Origin: Tubulanus polymorphus
Taxonomy: Eukaryota; Nemertea; Palaeonemertea; Tubulaniformes; Tubulanidae
Length of the DNA: 64,000 nucleotides
NCBI RefSeq assembly: GCF_964204645.1
Contig: NC_134029.1
Span: 11,834,850-11,898,849 of the forward strand
Direction: 5' to 3'
Below the pieces are notes generated by a model. The model saw nothing but the letters and a program-made list of their open reading frames with translations. It did not search any database and had not been told where the DNA came from. A program made the translations under genes and the position numbers. Positions within the stretch are counted from its first letter, which is position 1. The number at the start of each line of letters is the position of its first letter. Below are positions 19,134 to 46,640 of the stretch, piece after piece.

Positions 19134-21067
19134 GGATGTCCCCTGTTCCTTCAGCATGTTCTGTATTCAGTGACTGACGCGGCTGAGCTCACCTCGCAGT
19201 AGATTTGAATCCGGGATTTCGATCCTTGTTAGTTTGTGTTCCGAGTACCAGGTAAGTTATCAGCGGATTCATCTGATACTTACAGCAATTAATGTCTTTT
19301 CGTCCGTTGTAAATTTTCCTTTTGTTTGTTGGTTACATTGATGATTCATTGACTATCAGATGCTATTGTAATCATTCATACCAGGGCAATTTTGATATCG
19401 CTCGAAGCATGCAGATTCGAAGAGACGCCATCTTAAAGACGAAGTAACTTGCTTCTTTACATGTTTGACATTATTTGACATGCATCGAAAATGTAAAGTG
19501 GAGGATGGGCACAACTGGTCTCTAATTGAAGATGGAGACCGGTACCAGTCTACCCCGCTGGTGGAGGCCATTTCGCGAATTCATTTTTCACAAGAGACCC
19601 GCGCAGGCGCAGTTATGAAACTCACGACTATCTTGATCGCCGATAGAAAATGGCCGCTTTTTAAATAGTCGTTCTATATAGAGATTCCAGGGCGTAAAGG
19701 TGTTTACAGTGTCCAGTAGGCTTAGGTATAGGATTAGGGTTTTAAGGGAAAAATTATAGGTAAATGTAATAAATGTAGATATAGTGAAATGTTGCTTAGC
19801 CGGCACTAGAGCTGTGCGTGCATGTTCGAATCCCATTTTTGAATCAACTTAGATTTTTCTAAGACGACTAAACATAAAACTGATAAAGATAAGAACTATT
19901 TTGAGATTTACTGTAAACATGTAAATTGGTGATATCTTACCTGCTAAAAAGTGAACTATAGGCAATTCTGTTCTGTTAACTGCTCCATGAATAACTGCTG
20001 TAAGTTTTTGATGGATCCGTATATTCTGAATTCTAAGTTGAAGTACATTACTCTTTGCTGTCAGAGAACTAGACGTTTTTTGAAATCATTTTGGTTGACC
20101 TATTGTCCTAGGCATTGGTATGCCTACAGGCCTTCCTAATTTGGGTTTTATTTTCTTAAGGTAATGATGGGCAATTTACGGATCGATATTTTCAGTTCAG
20201 TCAAGCTTGCATGCAGTGAATCCGAAAACACTTAATCTTAAGATCGTCGACAATTGTTATACAATTTGACTTATAAAAAGTTTTATTTTTGATGCACTAA
20301 AAATAATTTGTTTGTTTCTTTCTTTAATTGCGGTAATGTGATTTTTCTCTCTCAAGTAGACTTCTTCGCTAGACCACGTGGGTTTGTTATTGTTATTGTT
20401 TGCGTCTTGCGAAAATGGTTTGCGCACGCGCCGGTCCCTTGTGAAAAATAAATTCCCGCATGACCGGCAGCCCACTTCAAAACTTAAGTTACTACATGTA
20501 ATATGTCGGAATTTAAAGCAATTTTTTAGCCAGCTCTTCTAAATCAATTAATAAAAATAGGTCCACGTTTATTGGCGTCAATATCACCATGACTATGCCG
20601 TGCCTGCTGGCTGTAAAGATGACATAGACAGAAGGCCAACTTACCTGCAGCATGCCAGACATATGAGGCTCGGTCTTAAAGTAAATTGGAGGAATTACTT
20701 TTTTGTACATTTCATTTTGAAACATATTTCAGTAATGTTTATATCAGATTACTTGATGTCAATCATACAGCCGGTCGCTAATTGGTACTGTGGGTGTAGA
20801 TTTCCGCATTTTGAACCCACATTTTCTTCAAAATGAGATGAATCATTGAACAAATCGGACACAATAAATCGCCTATCATACGTACGCCTCGAGTATCAGT
20901 TTCGTGCTAGAAATTATGAATATCAACCTATTCAATTCTGTCGCCATTTCGTTTGTGAAAGAACACGCACCTGCTGATTCCCTCATTAACATATTCAATG
21001 CGATGACATGATGGAGGTCAAACGGAGTCAACACAAATCAAATATAACCGAGATTTTAAGGGGTTTC
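19134..21067. other. Intergenic sequence without a supported gene
   Basis: At 19,430-19,640 a locally GC-richer stretch has open frames on both strands (about 70 codons each) and GCCATCTT motifs, possibly a small CpG promoter, but no recognisable protein. Nothing else is seen. Confidence 0.4.
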
Positions 21068-21692
21068 GTATGATGGCTGATTCGGGCCGTGTAAAAAAAA
21101 ATCACAAATGGTGCAAATTTTTTTTTACAGACGCCTAAAAGTCGTTTTATCGCGCAATAAAACGAAAATTACCACGTTAAAACGAGAAATTTATCGCGCA
21201 ATAAAACGAGAAAAAGTCGTTGATAAAACGAACTTTTTCGTTCTATTGCCACGTTAAAACGAAAAATAGCGCGATGAAACGATAATTACCGCGTTAAAAC
21301 GAGAAAAAGTCGTTTTATTGCGCGATGAAACGAGAAAAAGTCATTTTATCGCGCGATAAAACGAGAAAAAGTCATTTTATCGCGCGATAAAACGAACTTT
21401 TTCGTTTTATTGCCACGTTAAAACAAAAATAGCGCGATAAAACGAAGATTACCGCGTTAAAACGAGAAATCGTCGTTTTATTGCGCGATAAAACAAGAAA
21501 AAGTCGTTTTATCGCGAAAAGTCGTTTTATCGCGCGATAAAACGACTTTTTCTTGTTTTAACGTGGTAATTTCTCGTTTTAACGTGGTAATTTTCGTTTT
21601 ATTGCGCAATAAAACGACTTTTAAGCGTCTGGAAAAAAAAATTTGTAACGTTTGTGATTTTTTTATTACATGGCCCGAATCAGCCACCATAC
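21068..21692. mobile_element. 625-bp palindromic element filled with AAAACGACTTTTTC-type repeats
   Basis: The ends are inverted repeats (TATGATGGCTGATTCGGGCC at the left, its near-complement at the right) that extend about 90 bp inward, including poly-A/T tracts. The core repeats GTCGTTTTATCGCG and CGCGATAAAACGA about twenty times in both orientations, so almost any part can pair with another. No transposase is encoded. Confidence 0.8.
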
Positions 21693-23216
21693 ATAACTAC
21701 CCAACAAAGCGTCGGATTTTGACGACGTAAATATCTTGACTGACGCAAATAGCGTTGAACGCTGCCTCCGTTTTTGGCCTTAGGATAGCAAGCTCAGTCT
21801 ATCTACGCACAATTGTGACTGGAAAGTTGCCTCTTGACATCAGTCTCATCAAAAACTACCAAAAACCTGATCGTGACAATGTAAATAAAACCCGATCAAG
21901 ACTGTATGTATGTAAGTGTACAAACATGAATTCAATATTCACGTGTCTGTGCCGCTTTCTTACTGACGGTCTATCAATACGCATAGCACTGTCCGTTTGA
22001 TTGCGATACATTCACGGACCTAACTATGCACTGTATATTAGAAACACATAACTGCTCCCAGTGTAAAACTTTTACTTTTAGGCAAATTCAGCACCAGATG
22101 TGAAGTACCAACTGCGCACCCCTTGACGGAGAAACCCATCCTCATCGGAGCTGCACCGTCGATGTCATACAACTACACTTCGGATACCCCAGGGCTATAC
22201 TCTCATCTGGAAAATTTGCGTTTCGAAATGTGCTTTCTTCCTGCGCGGGATCATCAACTTAGAGGACTTCTACATCAACATCTACCCGAGAAAAAACGAC
22301 AATAAACTACCGGACTATTTACACGTAGAAAACGACCAAACAATATAAAAATGGACAAAATGATCTTAAACCTTGTAATATAGCTATTTTCCAGAATCTC
22401 AATGTATTAAATTAGGCAGCCAGAAAAATTCATCCCAATCAGTCGCTTGCCGGTTCAGACTGAATGGAAGATTATTTGGATGAACCGGAACCGAATTTCC
22501 AATTATGTACTCTGATTTAAAAAAACATACCGGTACTGTTAACTCGACCGCCGATCACATAACTAAGCTGTACTTCGATTTCCGATTTCAAAATCAAACC
22601 CCCTGTTTCGCTCCCGGCAGGTGTGGTGGGTCTGGAAGGGACACTCAATCGAAAAATCAAACGAAATTTACCAACCAAATTAATAAATAACGGGGACAAT
22701 CCCTATTTAAAGATAAAAAATAGCATTGAATTTTTACATGTGTAATTTTGGAAAGTTAAAGATGCTGCATGAAAAATGTGCTCAAATAAACTGAATTTTT
22801 GACCTTTTTGGTAAATTTCCCAAAAATATGAAACCCACGGCTTTTAACTTTGCGTACCATAAAGAAAAACAAATTACAAAATATTTTTGGTTAATCCGTT
22901 CAATTCGCCCTAGTTGTGAAATTTACAAGCTACTGAAATAGCGTTTGAGTGTGGTAAAAAGAGCCTTATTGCGCGTAGTGTATTAAGCATACCAATGATT
23001 ACCGATCGACCAGACCGTTTTACTACGCTTGCTAATGCGAGCCAAAAACATTATTTTAAAAATACTACATGGAATTCCTGGAATTTTACAATCCAAGGTT
23101 GCCATCAATGTCTGATTATCAAAGAGGTCTGAGAAACAGGGTGTTCTTTTGGTATGGCCTTACTTACGTTTTTTTCGATTTATGAAATTTTAAAATAAAT
23201 TTTTTTTGTTGAAATA
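21693..23216. other. Intergenic sequence without a supported gene
   Basis: Short open frames of about 60 codons only. None shows a domain, start context plus splice sites, or a match to a known family. Confidence 0.4.
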
Positions 23217-23676
23217 CAGAACTGGTGTAACTCGGACTCGTTGGGACAACGGGAAAATGTCCGACTTAGAAAAATTCCGATTATGAGTAAGTCGGATTTT
23301 GGGGGTTTTCCAAGAAAAATCCGAGTTAGCTACAGATTAAGACCTTAAACCCTAACAACTGAGTGACACGAGGTCATTTCTCTATTCTATAGCCGACTAC
23401 TATTGTAACACGTGTCCGTCGACGGAAAAATCGATCCACCGGTGTATAATAAATGCTGCGCGCCGCAGTGACGATCTATTTGAAAAGAACTGAAATTAGC
23501 CGAGATTTAAAAATGTTTTGCTTTGAAACTTTCGAAACATATTATTCTAGCCGACTTAGCTGAATTTCCGACTTCTAGAATCCGACTTTGAGACATATTT
23601 TGACAGGAAAATGAACTGAAAAATCTTGGGATCTCGGCAGACTTCGCCGATTTTCCGACTTACGCCAGTTCTACTG
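23217..23676. mobile_element. 460-bp pogo/Tc1-like MITE
   Basis: The inverted ends are CAGAACTGGTGTAACTCGGA and (reverse of the right end) CAGTAGAACTGGCGTAAGTC, with TA on both sides (23215-23216, 23677-23678), the target duplication of Tc1/mariner-pogo elements. The interior has repeated TCCGACTTA(G/C) words and no transposase. Confidence 0.7.
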
Positions 23677-23908
23677 TATTTGGATATGTTGTAGATAGGT
23701 GATAAAAATAAATACTAAATCTATCAATAAATTATAAATTGAATTGGTTCAGGTCTCAGGCTGCTGTGGACCTAAAATGCTGTAATGACAGGATATCCGT
23801 GACAAACATTGCAACACCTATGCCAACCATAGTTATGCAACCTACCTGTGGTAAATCATAGTATGATTATACATTGGTCAAATTTTTTGTGCATGTGGGG
23901 TTTTTTTG

Positions 23909-24658
23909 CAGGGGCGGATCTAGCCTAAGTTTCTTCCAGAGTACTGCACAGCTGTCGAAGGGCAACAATATCATAGAAACTTGCAATGCTCTGAAATGCA
24001 ATCTGGATGAATTTCGGGCATCAAACCATTCTATGTATCCACAAAATATGAAATTTTGACACGTAGAAGAAAAATCATTTACAAGAAATAAGAAGTTTAC
24101 CCCATTTTCGATTATTCAATTTGGCAATTCTAAATTACAGCCAAAGCTCGTTATAATGCCAGCCCGGGACCTTCAAAATTTTGACGGTGTAACGAATGTG
24201 GCGGTATAACGAAATGTCGATCGTGAGAATTGTAACACAGTTTACAAGATGTATCTTTATCGAATCCAGAATTGGACATTATTTGACATTAGTTGATCTT
24301 AATTTAGGAAGGGTAAAGCTTATTTCATTTAGAAAATAGAAAAAATTGTGTGTGATACTGCCGACCAGATGTATCGATTCTTATCCAAAAGACTGGAAAC
24401 GTCATTTGACGAAATATCGTGTTGGCAGTATGACGAATATTTTCTCTATGGGGATGAGTTTGAGAAGTACTGTTCTAGGATTTCGTTGGCGTTATGGCGG
24501 AGAGTGCGAGGTGGTATAACGAGAGCTGTTTACATACATAAAGATATCAAATGAACTTTTCTGCACAAGGAAATTCTTAGCAATAAGCGAATTTGGCGGT
24601 ATAACGAGCTTTCTATAATCGTGAGTACCACTGAAGCAATAGGCCGGATCCGCCCCTG
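23909..24658. mobile_element. 750-bp hAT-like MITE containing a nested element
   Basis: The inverted ends are CAGGGGCGGATCTAGCC at 23909 and GGCCGGATCCGCCCCTG at 24658, the same end type as at 12,261. No clear target duplication is seen. The inside is occupied by the element at 24138-24615. It has no coding capacity of its own. Confidence 0.65.
24138..24615. mobile_element. Pogo-like MITE nested in the hAT-like element
   Basis: The inverted ends carry AAAGCTCGTTATAATGCC (left) and GGCGGTATAACGAGCTTT (right), with TA at the left border and TA close to the right one. GCGGTATAACGA recurs internally at about 24,200, 24,513 and 24,598. The open frame at 24348-24554 lies inside and is not called. 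Confidence 0.6.
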
Positions 24659-25720
24659 AATTAAGTTTCATCGTACTGTGCATGCGTTTCGATTGGACAT
24701 GGTTTCATCGTCTATATAAAGTTCTTGTTTCAACTTACTGTAGATTTAAACTCAATGCCAGGGCAAGAATTCTATTTTCCAGCTACACTGAAGGATTGAT
24801 TGGGGCAACAGCTGTGCACATAAATTCAACAATGTTTCATAGATATCATATTCTTATATCTGATCCTTAAAAGTAGAACTCGCCCGAAAGTTTGTTTTGG
24901 AATCAAACCAGTTTTAAGAAGTACTTCGTTAGCACTAACGTAATTCTTAATGCAAAACTTGCACTTCTTGAACAGCATTGCATAGATTTGATCTGCTTGC
25001 ATTATGCACAATACATTACATAGTAGAACAATTAACAACACGATTACATTATATGGATGTACGAACACGTATGGACAGACATATGTTTCCAGTTTTACAA
25101 CAGTCCCATAGCATCTAAATTCAAACAAAATCAATGGAACAAATTGCATCCTATCTACATCATGCCGCCAAATTAATGAAACTACATGTACGCAGTGTAT
25201 AGTCTAAAGTTTTATTTGCAATTTTTGTACAGAGGCAAAGATATGAAATCCATCATCTGGTCCATGAATAATTAATTCATTTTAAGAAATCTATGGAATA
25301 ACTAATAAAAATAGTGTTTTAAAGGAAAACATCAGGAAAATAATAGCGATTTCAACTGAACATATAAAAAAATGATCTGGTTGGAGAAAAGGTACACAGT
25401 CAAAAGTTTCCAATTCGATAATTACTTATTCAATTAATTCAAATGATAAACCAGTCCCTATTAACATTAGTTCAAGTGTGTTCCCCAAGAATAATACATA
25501 ACAGGTCAGGTGGAGGTCACTAGTAAATATTATTAAATCCAAAATGTTCTTTTGAACAATAATACAAGAATATACTGTGTCCATGTCATACAAGCATGCA
25601 CACTGTATGCGTATTACACTATACTATGTGTGCCACCTAATACAGATATTTCAGAAATAGAACAGTTCAATTTTACAGTTTCAAACCAGATAACCAGACT
25701 GATGGCAACCATTACAACTA
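24659..25720. other. Intergenic sequence, no gene seen
   Basis: AT-rich. A minus-strand open stretch of 107 codons (24826-25149) has no recognisable domain, no splice context, and hydrophobic composition expected from AT-rich DNA. Confidence 0.4.
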
Positions 25721-27115
25721 CGGGTCCAGGGACATCATGCCCACTTGGGAAGTGGTTTCAAATGCACAACAATCTAAGTATTTCAATATTCAAAGCCCCC
25801 TGGTGAACATATAAAAAAGCAATGCCCTTGGACCTCACCACAATCATAGAACATGTCAGCAGCTACGATTTTGAAATTGATTGCGGTAACAAACTATGCC
25901 TAGGTACCAATATGATAAGGATATACTAAGTTATTCGACTATTCAACGCCCCCCATGACCATATAGAATAACTAATGTCCTTAAAACTCACCACAATCAT
26001 ATACGATGTCATGAGCTACATTTTGCAATTGATTGTGATACCAAAATATGCCTCGATATCAATTTAATATGGAAATACTAAGTTATTCTTCTATTCAATG
26101 TCCCCTGGTGACCATATGCAAAACCCAATGACCTTGAAACTCACCACAATCATAGAACATGTCATGAACTACAACTTTGCAATTATGGTAACAAAATATG
26201 CATAGGTACCAATATACATGTAATAAGGAAATACCAAGTTATTCTTCTATTCAATGCCCCTGGTGACCAGAAAACTGATGTCCTTAGAACTAACCACAAT
26301 CATAGATGATGTCATGAGCTACAACTTTGCAATTGGTTGTGGTAACAAAATATGCATAGGTATAGATATAATATAGAAATACTAAGTTATTGTATTATTC
26401 AACGCTCCCTGGTGGCCATATACAAAAACCAATGACCATGAAAATCACCAAAATCATAGAACATGTTATGGGCTACAACTTTCCAATTGATTATGGTAAC
26501 ACAATATGTTTAGGTATCAATTTAATGTGGAAAAACATTTTCCCACCTACGAATGAGTACTGATGACACGAAGATGGCCGCCAATTGCGTCATAATTGGC
26601 TGATCAAAAATGCCTGTCCCAGGTATAAAACATTCCTTTCCAAAGAATACCCATCACAAATTGCAATGAGAAATAGTAAACCAGTAGAAAGCTACAGGAC
26701 TCAAAATTCGGGCCAAAATAGACATTTATGGGCACTTAATAGGACGGCCATAGGACGGCCATCTTGAGTCTGATCGACCTTAGATTTTTCCTACGCTAAT
26801 GGGCCATTGGGGGATTCAGATATATACGAAAGATCAAGGTAATTGATCAAAACATCTTCAAAATTTCCCTCAAAAAGTTCAAAAATGTGTAAAAAGTGCC
26901 GATTTTGGCGAACAACAATGGCTACCAGTCGGCCATCTTGATTCTGACAGGGCCAGTTTTTGGACTGAAGATGTGTCTAGGGTAGATACACGTGTAACCC
27001 AAAAATCAAGACATTACATTAAAGCGTCTTCAAAATAACTGGATTCTGTCTACAACAGACGGATGAAAAGTGAAAGCAATAGCCCCCTGGGACTTAGGTC
27101 CCAAGTGGGCTAAAA
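25721..27115 (+). mobile_element. Helentron/pearl-like element, copy 2
   Basis: Same organisation as copy 1: left end GGGTCCAGGGACATCATGCCC with CACTTGGGAAGTGG, five minisatellite units instead of four, the unique CCACCTACGAATGAGTA part, and the end GTCCCAAGTGGGCTAAAA. The left inner word GCCCACTTGGGA is the exact reverse complement of the right inner TCCCAAGTGGGC. Confidence 0.65.
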
Positions 27116-28195
27116 ATGACCCCAAACCCCTTCTATTGACATCATTTGTTTTCCAAAATAAATAAATAAATACACTGTGTAAACCCAGCCACAATAAAAT
27201 AGTAATCCCAGCCCTCAAGTTTTAGTATCATTATTTTTTAAATAATTTTCTTTAAGAGTTGTATATACACACTGGCTTAGTATGGTAATGAAGTACAGGG
27301 CTTAGCAAGTGCAAAAAGATTTCTGAAATGAAAATCTGAATCATTTTCTGAGCATCTAGAGCAATTATAGAACGAAACTACCATGCAATAATGTCATCAT
27401 GGCAAAAAATAGCCCAACCCCTTAACCTGCCCCTGCACAACTACAAATAAAGCAAAACACTAAATTGACCTAGTAATATGACAAATCTAGTCAATTATAC
27501 TACAAGTAATTAGTGGTCAAATGTACTTAAAGCATCGTAAACCTCACCTAACTCGCACAAACTGGGACCAGTGGTCCAAGGTAAGTGATGCCGTAGTTAA
27601 GGATTATAATATAAAATATTTAGTTTTTGTCATTAGAGTTTAAAAAGTCTGAGTTGCCATGTCCAGGTAGGACATGGTTTACCGGGTACTGTAATTAGTT
27701 TTGAACAATACTTGAACAGAATGAGTGAATTGAAAAGGTCAGTTCACTAATTAGCTAGGTTGACACGTAACCGCTGTTCACTTAAGGGAGGTAAATTGAA
27801 CCTTTTTTCCAAGAAAAAGTGTTTACCATATGGTATTTAGGTACTTATGTTCGTATGCGAGATATTTTGACGAATTCAGTACCAAAAAGGTATGATACTT
27901 GCTAAGCCCTGAATCTTGTGTGAACATCACTGTAAGAGTTGATTGTGAAGTTGGTTAGAGTTGGTTCTTAGTGGAATGGTTTACCAAGACTACCCATTTA
28001 GGAGATATAGCCACAATACATTTCTCTCATGAAGTTGTAAACGTACCACATCACAATTCTCAAACGGATACTATGTAAATCACAGTTTACTGTGTTCACT
28101 TTTTTCTATATACAAAATATAATTAAATATAATATACATTTCTTTTATACTCATATATTTGTTTTTTTAAACATTCAATTAAATCTCCATAAAGA
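27116..28195. other. Intergenic sequence, no gene seen
   Basis: The stretch 27,535-27,700 has GGACCAGTGGTCC and TTTACCGGGTACTGTA words that may be remains of a small Tc1/pogo-type element. Nothing else is seen. Confidence 0.35.
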
Positions 28196-29225
28196 GAAAA
28201 TAAATTGCCCATGAGCAAAGTGTGGTTTACCTTGAAAGCTAGAGGTTGTTTGGAGTAAGGGCATTGCTTGAAAAATCTTTTTAATTTGTGACTTCAAAGT
28301 TCTAGAAGTTTATATTATATTTATAATTGTTATTGGTCTACGTCCAAAATTTCGTAGGGTACAGGTAGGCGCGGCAGGGAAACTATTTAAATATTTTCAA
28401 AAAAACATTTTTCACAATATGAAAAAATATTCAAATGAAATTCATATGTCACAGGGTGGTGAAACCTCTCCCAATGTATGGCCGCGGAAGCTATAACACC
28501 GGGGCGTAGTATTAGATCGTTTTAAATCCTGGAATTTACCACTACATTATTCAGACCTCGACCTATACCTATAGATTGCTGCTTAGTATTTTCAGGTCAC
28601 AAGAAATCACAATTTATTACAAATTCTATCAAACAGAAAACACATCACTCATCTTCTGTTAGGACGATTATTCAGCCTGTTATCATACCAAACCACGCGC
28701 CAAGCAGCGTTACAGCATCACCATATAGTAGTCTGTACGAGCGTGTGTTTGTGTGTTTAGCACTCCCATGCACATGGAGGCCTTGTGTAGTGAACGTTCG
28801 CTTCACTTCAATCTCAATCAACACAATCACCGGGTATTAAAATGAAACAATACCTATGGCGATATGTGAAATAATTATATTGTTGCCAGCAATGAGCATT
28901 TAAAATTTGTACATATATGGCACCTAGTTTAATGAAATGTTCGCCATTAACGTTCGCCCAAAAACAGCCAATCACATTCGCTCGGAGATGATGCCGCCCC
29001 CCGAGGCCATTGCAATTTTATACGCATGAGCTAAGAATTTTCCCGCCAAAAACAGTTTTTCGTCGAATTTAAACAAAGTTGACCATATCATTGATAGAGG
29101 TTTGTCATGCCTTCAATCGCATCGATTATATGTCGTTTAACCCGAGAACCATAAAAAAATGTACCGCGATTTTACATGAATTGGCTCAATGCCAACCTCA
29201 TACTGCTGACAAAGGTAAACCAAAA
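28196..29225 (+). mobile_element. Duplicated promoter-plus-exon module, copy B (inverted relative to copy A)
   Basis: Reverse complement of 11,447-13,075 over its whole length apart from the missing 458-bp insertion and small indels. The exon at about 29,090-29,212 keeps the donor AAAG|GTAAAC and most of the reading frame but has ATA in place of the start codon and an in-frame loss of about 18 bases, so this copy is dead. It is not next to a Polinton fragment. Confidence 0.65.
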
Positions 29226-31165
29226 AATACTTGAGCCTGAACTTAAGAGATTTTTACGTATACTTAATACAGTTCATGCTGATATAATACAGACTAGACC
29301 AACCCATCACACTGGTTGGTTCAGTGTTCAGGTCCTCTTCAATTGTTATGCCTTAGGCGAAACTTATCATAACATATACCATATATAGTGATGTTTTTAT
29401 GCTAAAATGTAATTTTCCAACATGTTTCAATGGTAATGACCTATCACAAAGTTTTTCCAATTGCCAGGCCCATCGGAAGCAAATCTGAAATGGCATGGCC
29501 CATCCATCCAAGACTATATTAAGGAAACTGCTTAGAAAACAGATTCAAAGAATTCACATTGATTACAAAAACATTTAAGAACAATGGTAGTCTTGTAAAG
29601 CAATATATAAATCAGAATTTTCGTCCTATTGAATCAAACTCAAGTTCTCAAAACCATTTACTGTTTCAATAATTTCGTTTAACAAAATTCTCGACGGGAA
29701 AAGAAAATGTTCAGGGGATGATGTCATCAAGAGCGGCTCCAGGAATTTAGATAATAGGCCCAAAAAACTTCCAAGGCCTAGTTGTATATACATTGAGGTA
29801 CATGAAGTACGAGGAACAAAACCTATCGGGGGCTTTGGAGCCCTCCCCCAAGAAAATGTGATTGTGAAAAAAATTGATCATCTTTCTAGATTGATTCGAA
29901 AACAAAAATACCATCCATTAATGTCAGCAAGAAATAGGGGTGCCCCTCCCCCTTCATCCACCCCATACTACATACTTTTTTACTTAGGCTAATCAGTGTG
30001 CATACATTTAAACTCAATGCTCGAACCACTCAATGACACACGCGCCTCTCTTAAAGAGCATATGCTATCAAAATGGAATATTGTGTAAAATTCATTTTCA
30101 ATTGTGATGTATTCACAAATATCAAATATGGAATTGGTTTGAATTTTAGTTCAGCCATTACTGAGAAATATGACTATTAAATCGGAAATTTCAGTGTGTG
30201 CTCACTGTTTTTGTTTACCTTAGCAGGAGCGTGTTTCTGACGTCATCTCTGACAAACGCTCGCGGCTTCCAGTCATTACATTAGACATTTCATGCGATAT
30301 TTTATCATTTTGGGAGTGATTTGAATTGATAAACTCTTACCATTGTATAGTGTTGCTACCGTTGTATATGACATGATAATCGTATATAAGTGAGTAGCGC
30401 TGTAGGTCAGTGAATACAGTGAACAAATGGTGTTTATTTATCAATTATACATAGGCTTCGGAAAGTACAATTTTGATGGCATTTGCCCTCTAATGCTCCT
30501 TTGCATTATATTTTTTAAATATGATGAAAAAAATATATGAGGCAGCATTCATTGTATATAGGCTGTCGTGTAATTCAGTGCATAGGCCTTACTATTGAGA
30601 GTGGTCAGGCCTATATGCGATCATGGAGGGTGCTTCCGACGGCCCTGATTACTTATAACTTCATGTTATGGTTAGCATCAGTGCACTGTAATTAACCTGA
30701 ATTGACACAAGGAATTTGAGAAACCTGAATGCTGAACAAATTTGGCATGAAGCAGGTCAATATTGACAGGGCTTTCATATATTGTAGAGAAGTTTTCTTT
30801 TCCAGGTGAATCCTTGAAAGGAGATGAAATATGAACATTCAAATAAAACTTAACACCATAACCAATTTTTCAATCCACGATAATTATATCGGATAAAATA
30901 TGCAGTTTTAGACTTACAGAGAAATTAAATAACTCGCACCTTACTTTGAAACAGTCCTTGCATTATTGTTGATTAGTTTTTGTTCATCATTTGTTGTTTT
31001 TATTTTTCAACTGATGGATTAAATTAAGTTATTATCGCATGAAGTGAGTACATCAACAAATATCACATTCGTCCATATAATCATGATTCATTACGAAATA
31101 ATAAACAAGAGAACATATTTAGTAGTCGTTGTATATAATCCATCCGTTCCATTCAAAGCATTTCA
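29226..31165. other. Intergenic; includes the likely 3'UTR of GOLPH3 at its right end
   Basis: On the minus strand an AATAAA signal lies at 30,999-31,004, about 165 bases after the GOLPH3 stop, so the 3'UTR probably ends near 30,980. No exon is seen in the rest. Confidence 0.4.
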
Positions 31166-45305
<14,140 letters not shown>

Positions 45306-45500
45306 CTGTAAAACCTGCTTCTCTATCTCACCAATCGTTTAGACTCAGCCGAAAACTGCTTCCACCAATATGTATACTGTCTCTAATTTCTACTGAAATA
45401 ACCGTCGTAATTTCTGACAGTGTTTATCTCTAGCACAGCTGCAATGGCTGACAAGTTGTGACGTCATCGCGGAATCTTTGGACTGGTGCCCGTCTCTATG
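45306..45500 (-). promoter_or_regulatory. GOLPH3 5' region with a perfect CRE (TGACGTCA)
   Basis: TGACGTCA stands at 45459-45466, 154 bases before the ATG, in a CpG-containing context (GTGACGTCATCGCGG). It is a consensus CREB/ATF site. Placement suggests a proximal promoter element; the start of transcription is not visible and no TATA box is evident. Confidence 0.5.
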
Positions 45501-46640
45501 TAAAGCTCGCTTACCAGGTATAACTCATAGATGGCAATAGTGGTCGGAACAAAAAAAAAAGATTTATATCGGCTCGGAACCGCGCGGATATTCATTTGGC
45601 CGTCCTATATAATCCGGTGGCCGCCACCTTGGTCCAGATTTAGGACTGACCACAACCCCTATGAGTCCTAATAGTCATCTTCAGGAATAATGAGATACAA
45701 CAAAAATTATGAGATCTATATATACAATCCATAAACAAAGAGACTAATTCAAGCAATCAGAGATGATACAAACTATGGAAAATAAAAGTAGAAACAGTTA
45801 CACGCTAAAATAGATTATAGGGAAGCAAACCAAGGTAATACCAAAGGGTCTACGTTAATTTTCCTTAGTTTGTGCGATCGTTTACGCCCTGGAGGATGTT
45901 CTTCCCTGGTTCATTCGGCTGCGCCCATATCACGCTGCAACGCCAAGTAATGTATATGGGTGTGGGGGAGGGGTCCTAGAAAATTGTGAGAAATTAGTCC
46001 ATTTTCATTCATTAAACACCCAAGAGGCAGAGAAAAATCCAGGCGTAGGGCCTATATTTTTGGATGGTTCCTTAACTATCAAACGATTAATTTGGGAAAA
46101 AAACAACGTTCACCCGAATCCCGGTCTACAAGTAGGCATTTTTGCAAGAAAAAAGGAAAAACTATTTCTTATCCTAGCAACATGTAATTCTACGTATAAA
46201 ATGTGATGCTTACTTTACCACGACACTTTCACATTTTTCAGTGACCTGGCTTTTTCAGTAAAACCAATTTTTGAACTTGCAATTGTACGTTGCGAAAGTT
46301 TCACTGCGCTAGCTCACGTTCATGTCTAAACTTTGTCCAAAATTTGGCGTCTACCAAGCCTGATCATTTTTTTCAAATCTAACATCAAATTTCCAGTTTT
46401 CAATTTCATTGAACTAATGGCATTGTTGGCGCTATTCTACGTATATACCGTGGTCTGACTTCTGGTCAATTTCATTTTAGGATACATTCATTTTCAGAAG
46501 GATGGTGAAATTGTGAGCATACTTTCATTCCTTATTTCAACCAAAAGTGCTCAGAATGCATCTAAACGAATCTAATTACAGAAAAATTTTTAAAAATGAA
46601 GCCAGCACTAGATGCATTTCAGAGGCATCTTGATGCCCTA
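45501..46640. other. Intergenic sequence, no gene seen
   Basis: Only short open frames and simple sequence. Nothing recognisable. Confidence 0.4.

Noticed and set aside
24348-24554. 68-codon open frame with Tyr/Asp-rich product
   Set aside because: It lies within the nested pogo-like MITE and has no family signature or splice context.
24826-25149. 107-codon minus-strand open frame with hydrophobic stretches
   Set aside because: Composition expected from AT-rich DNA; no domain, no supporting context.
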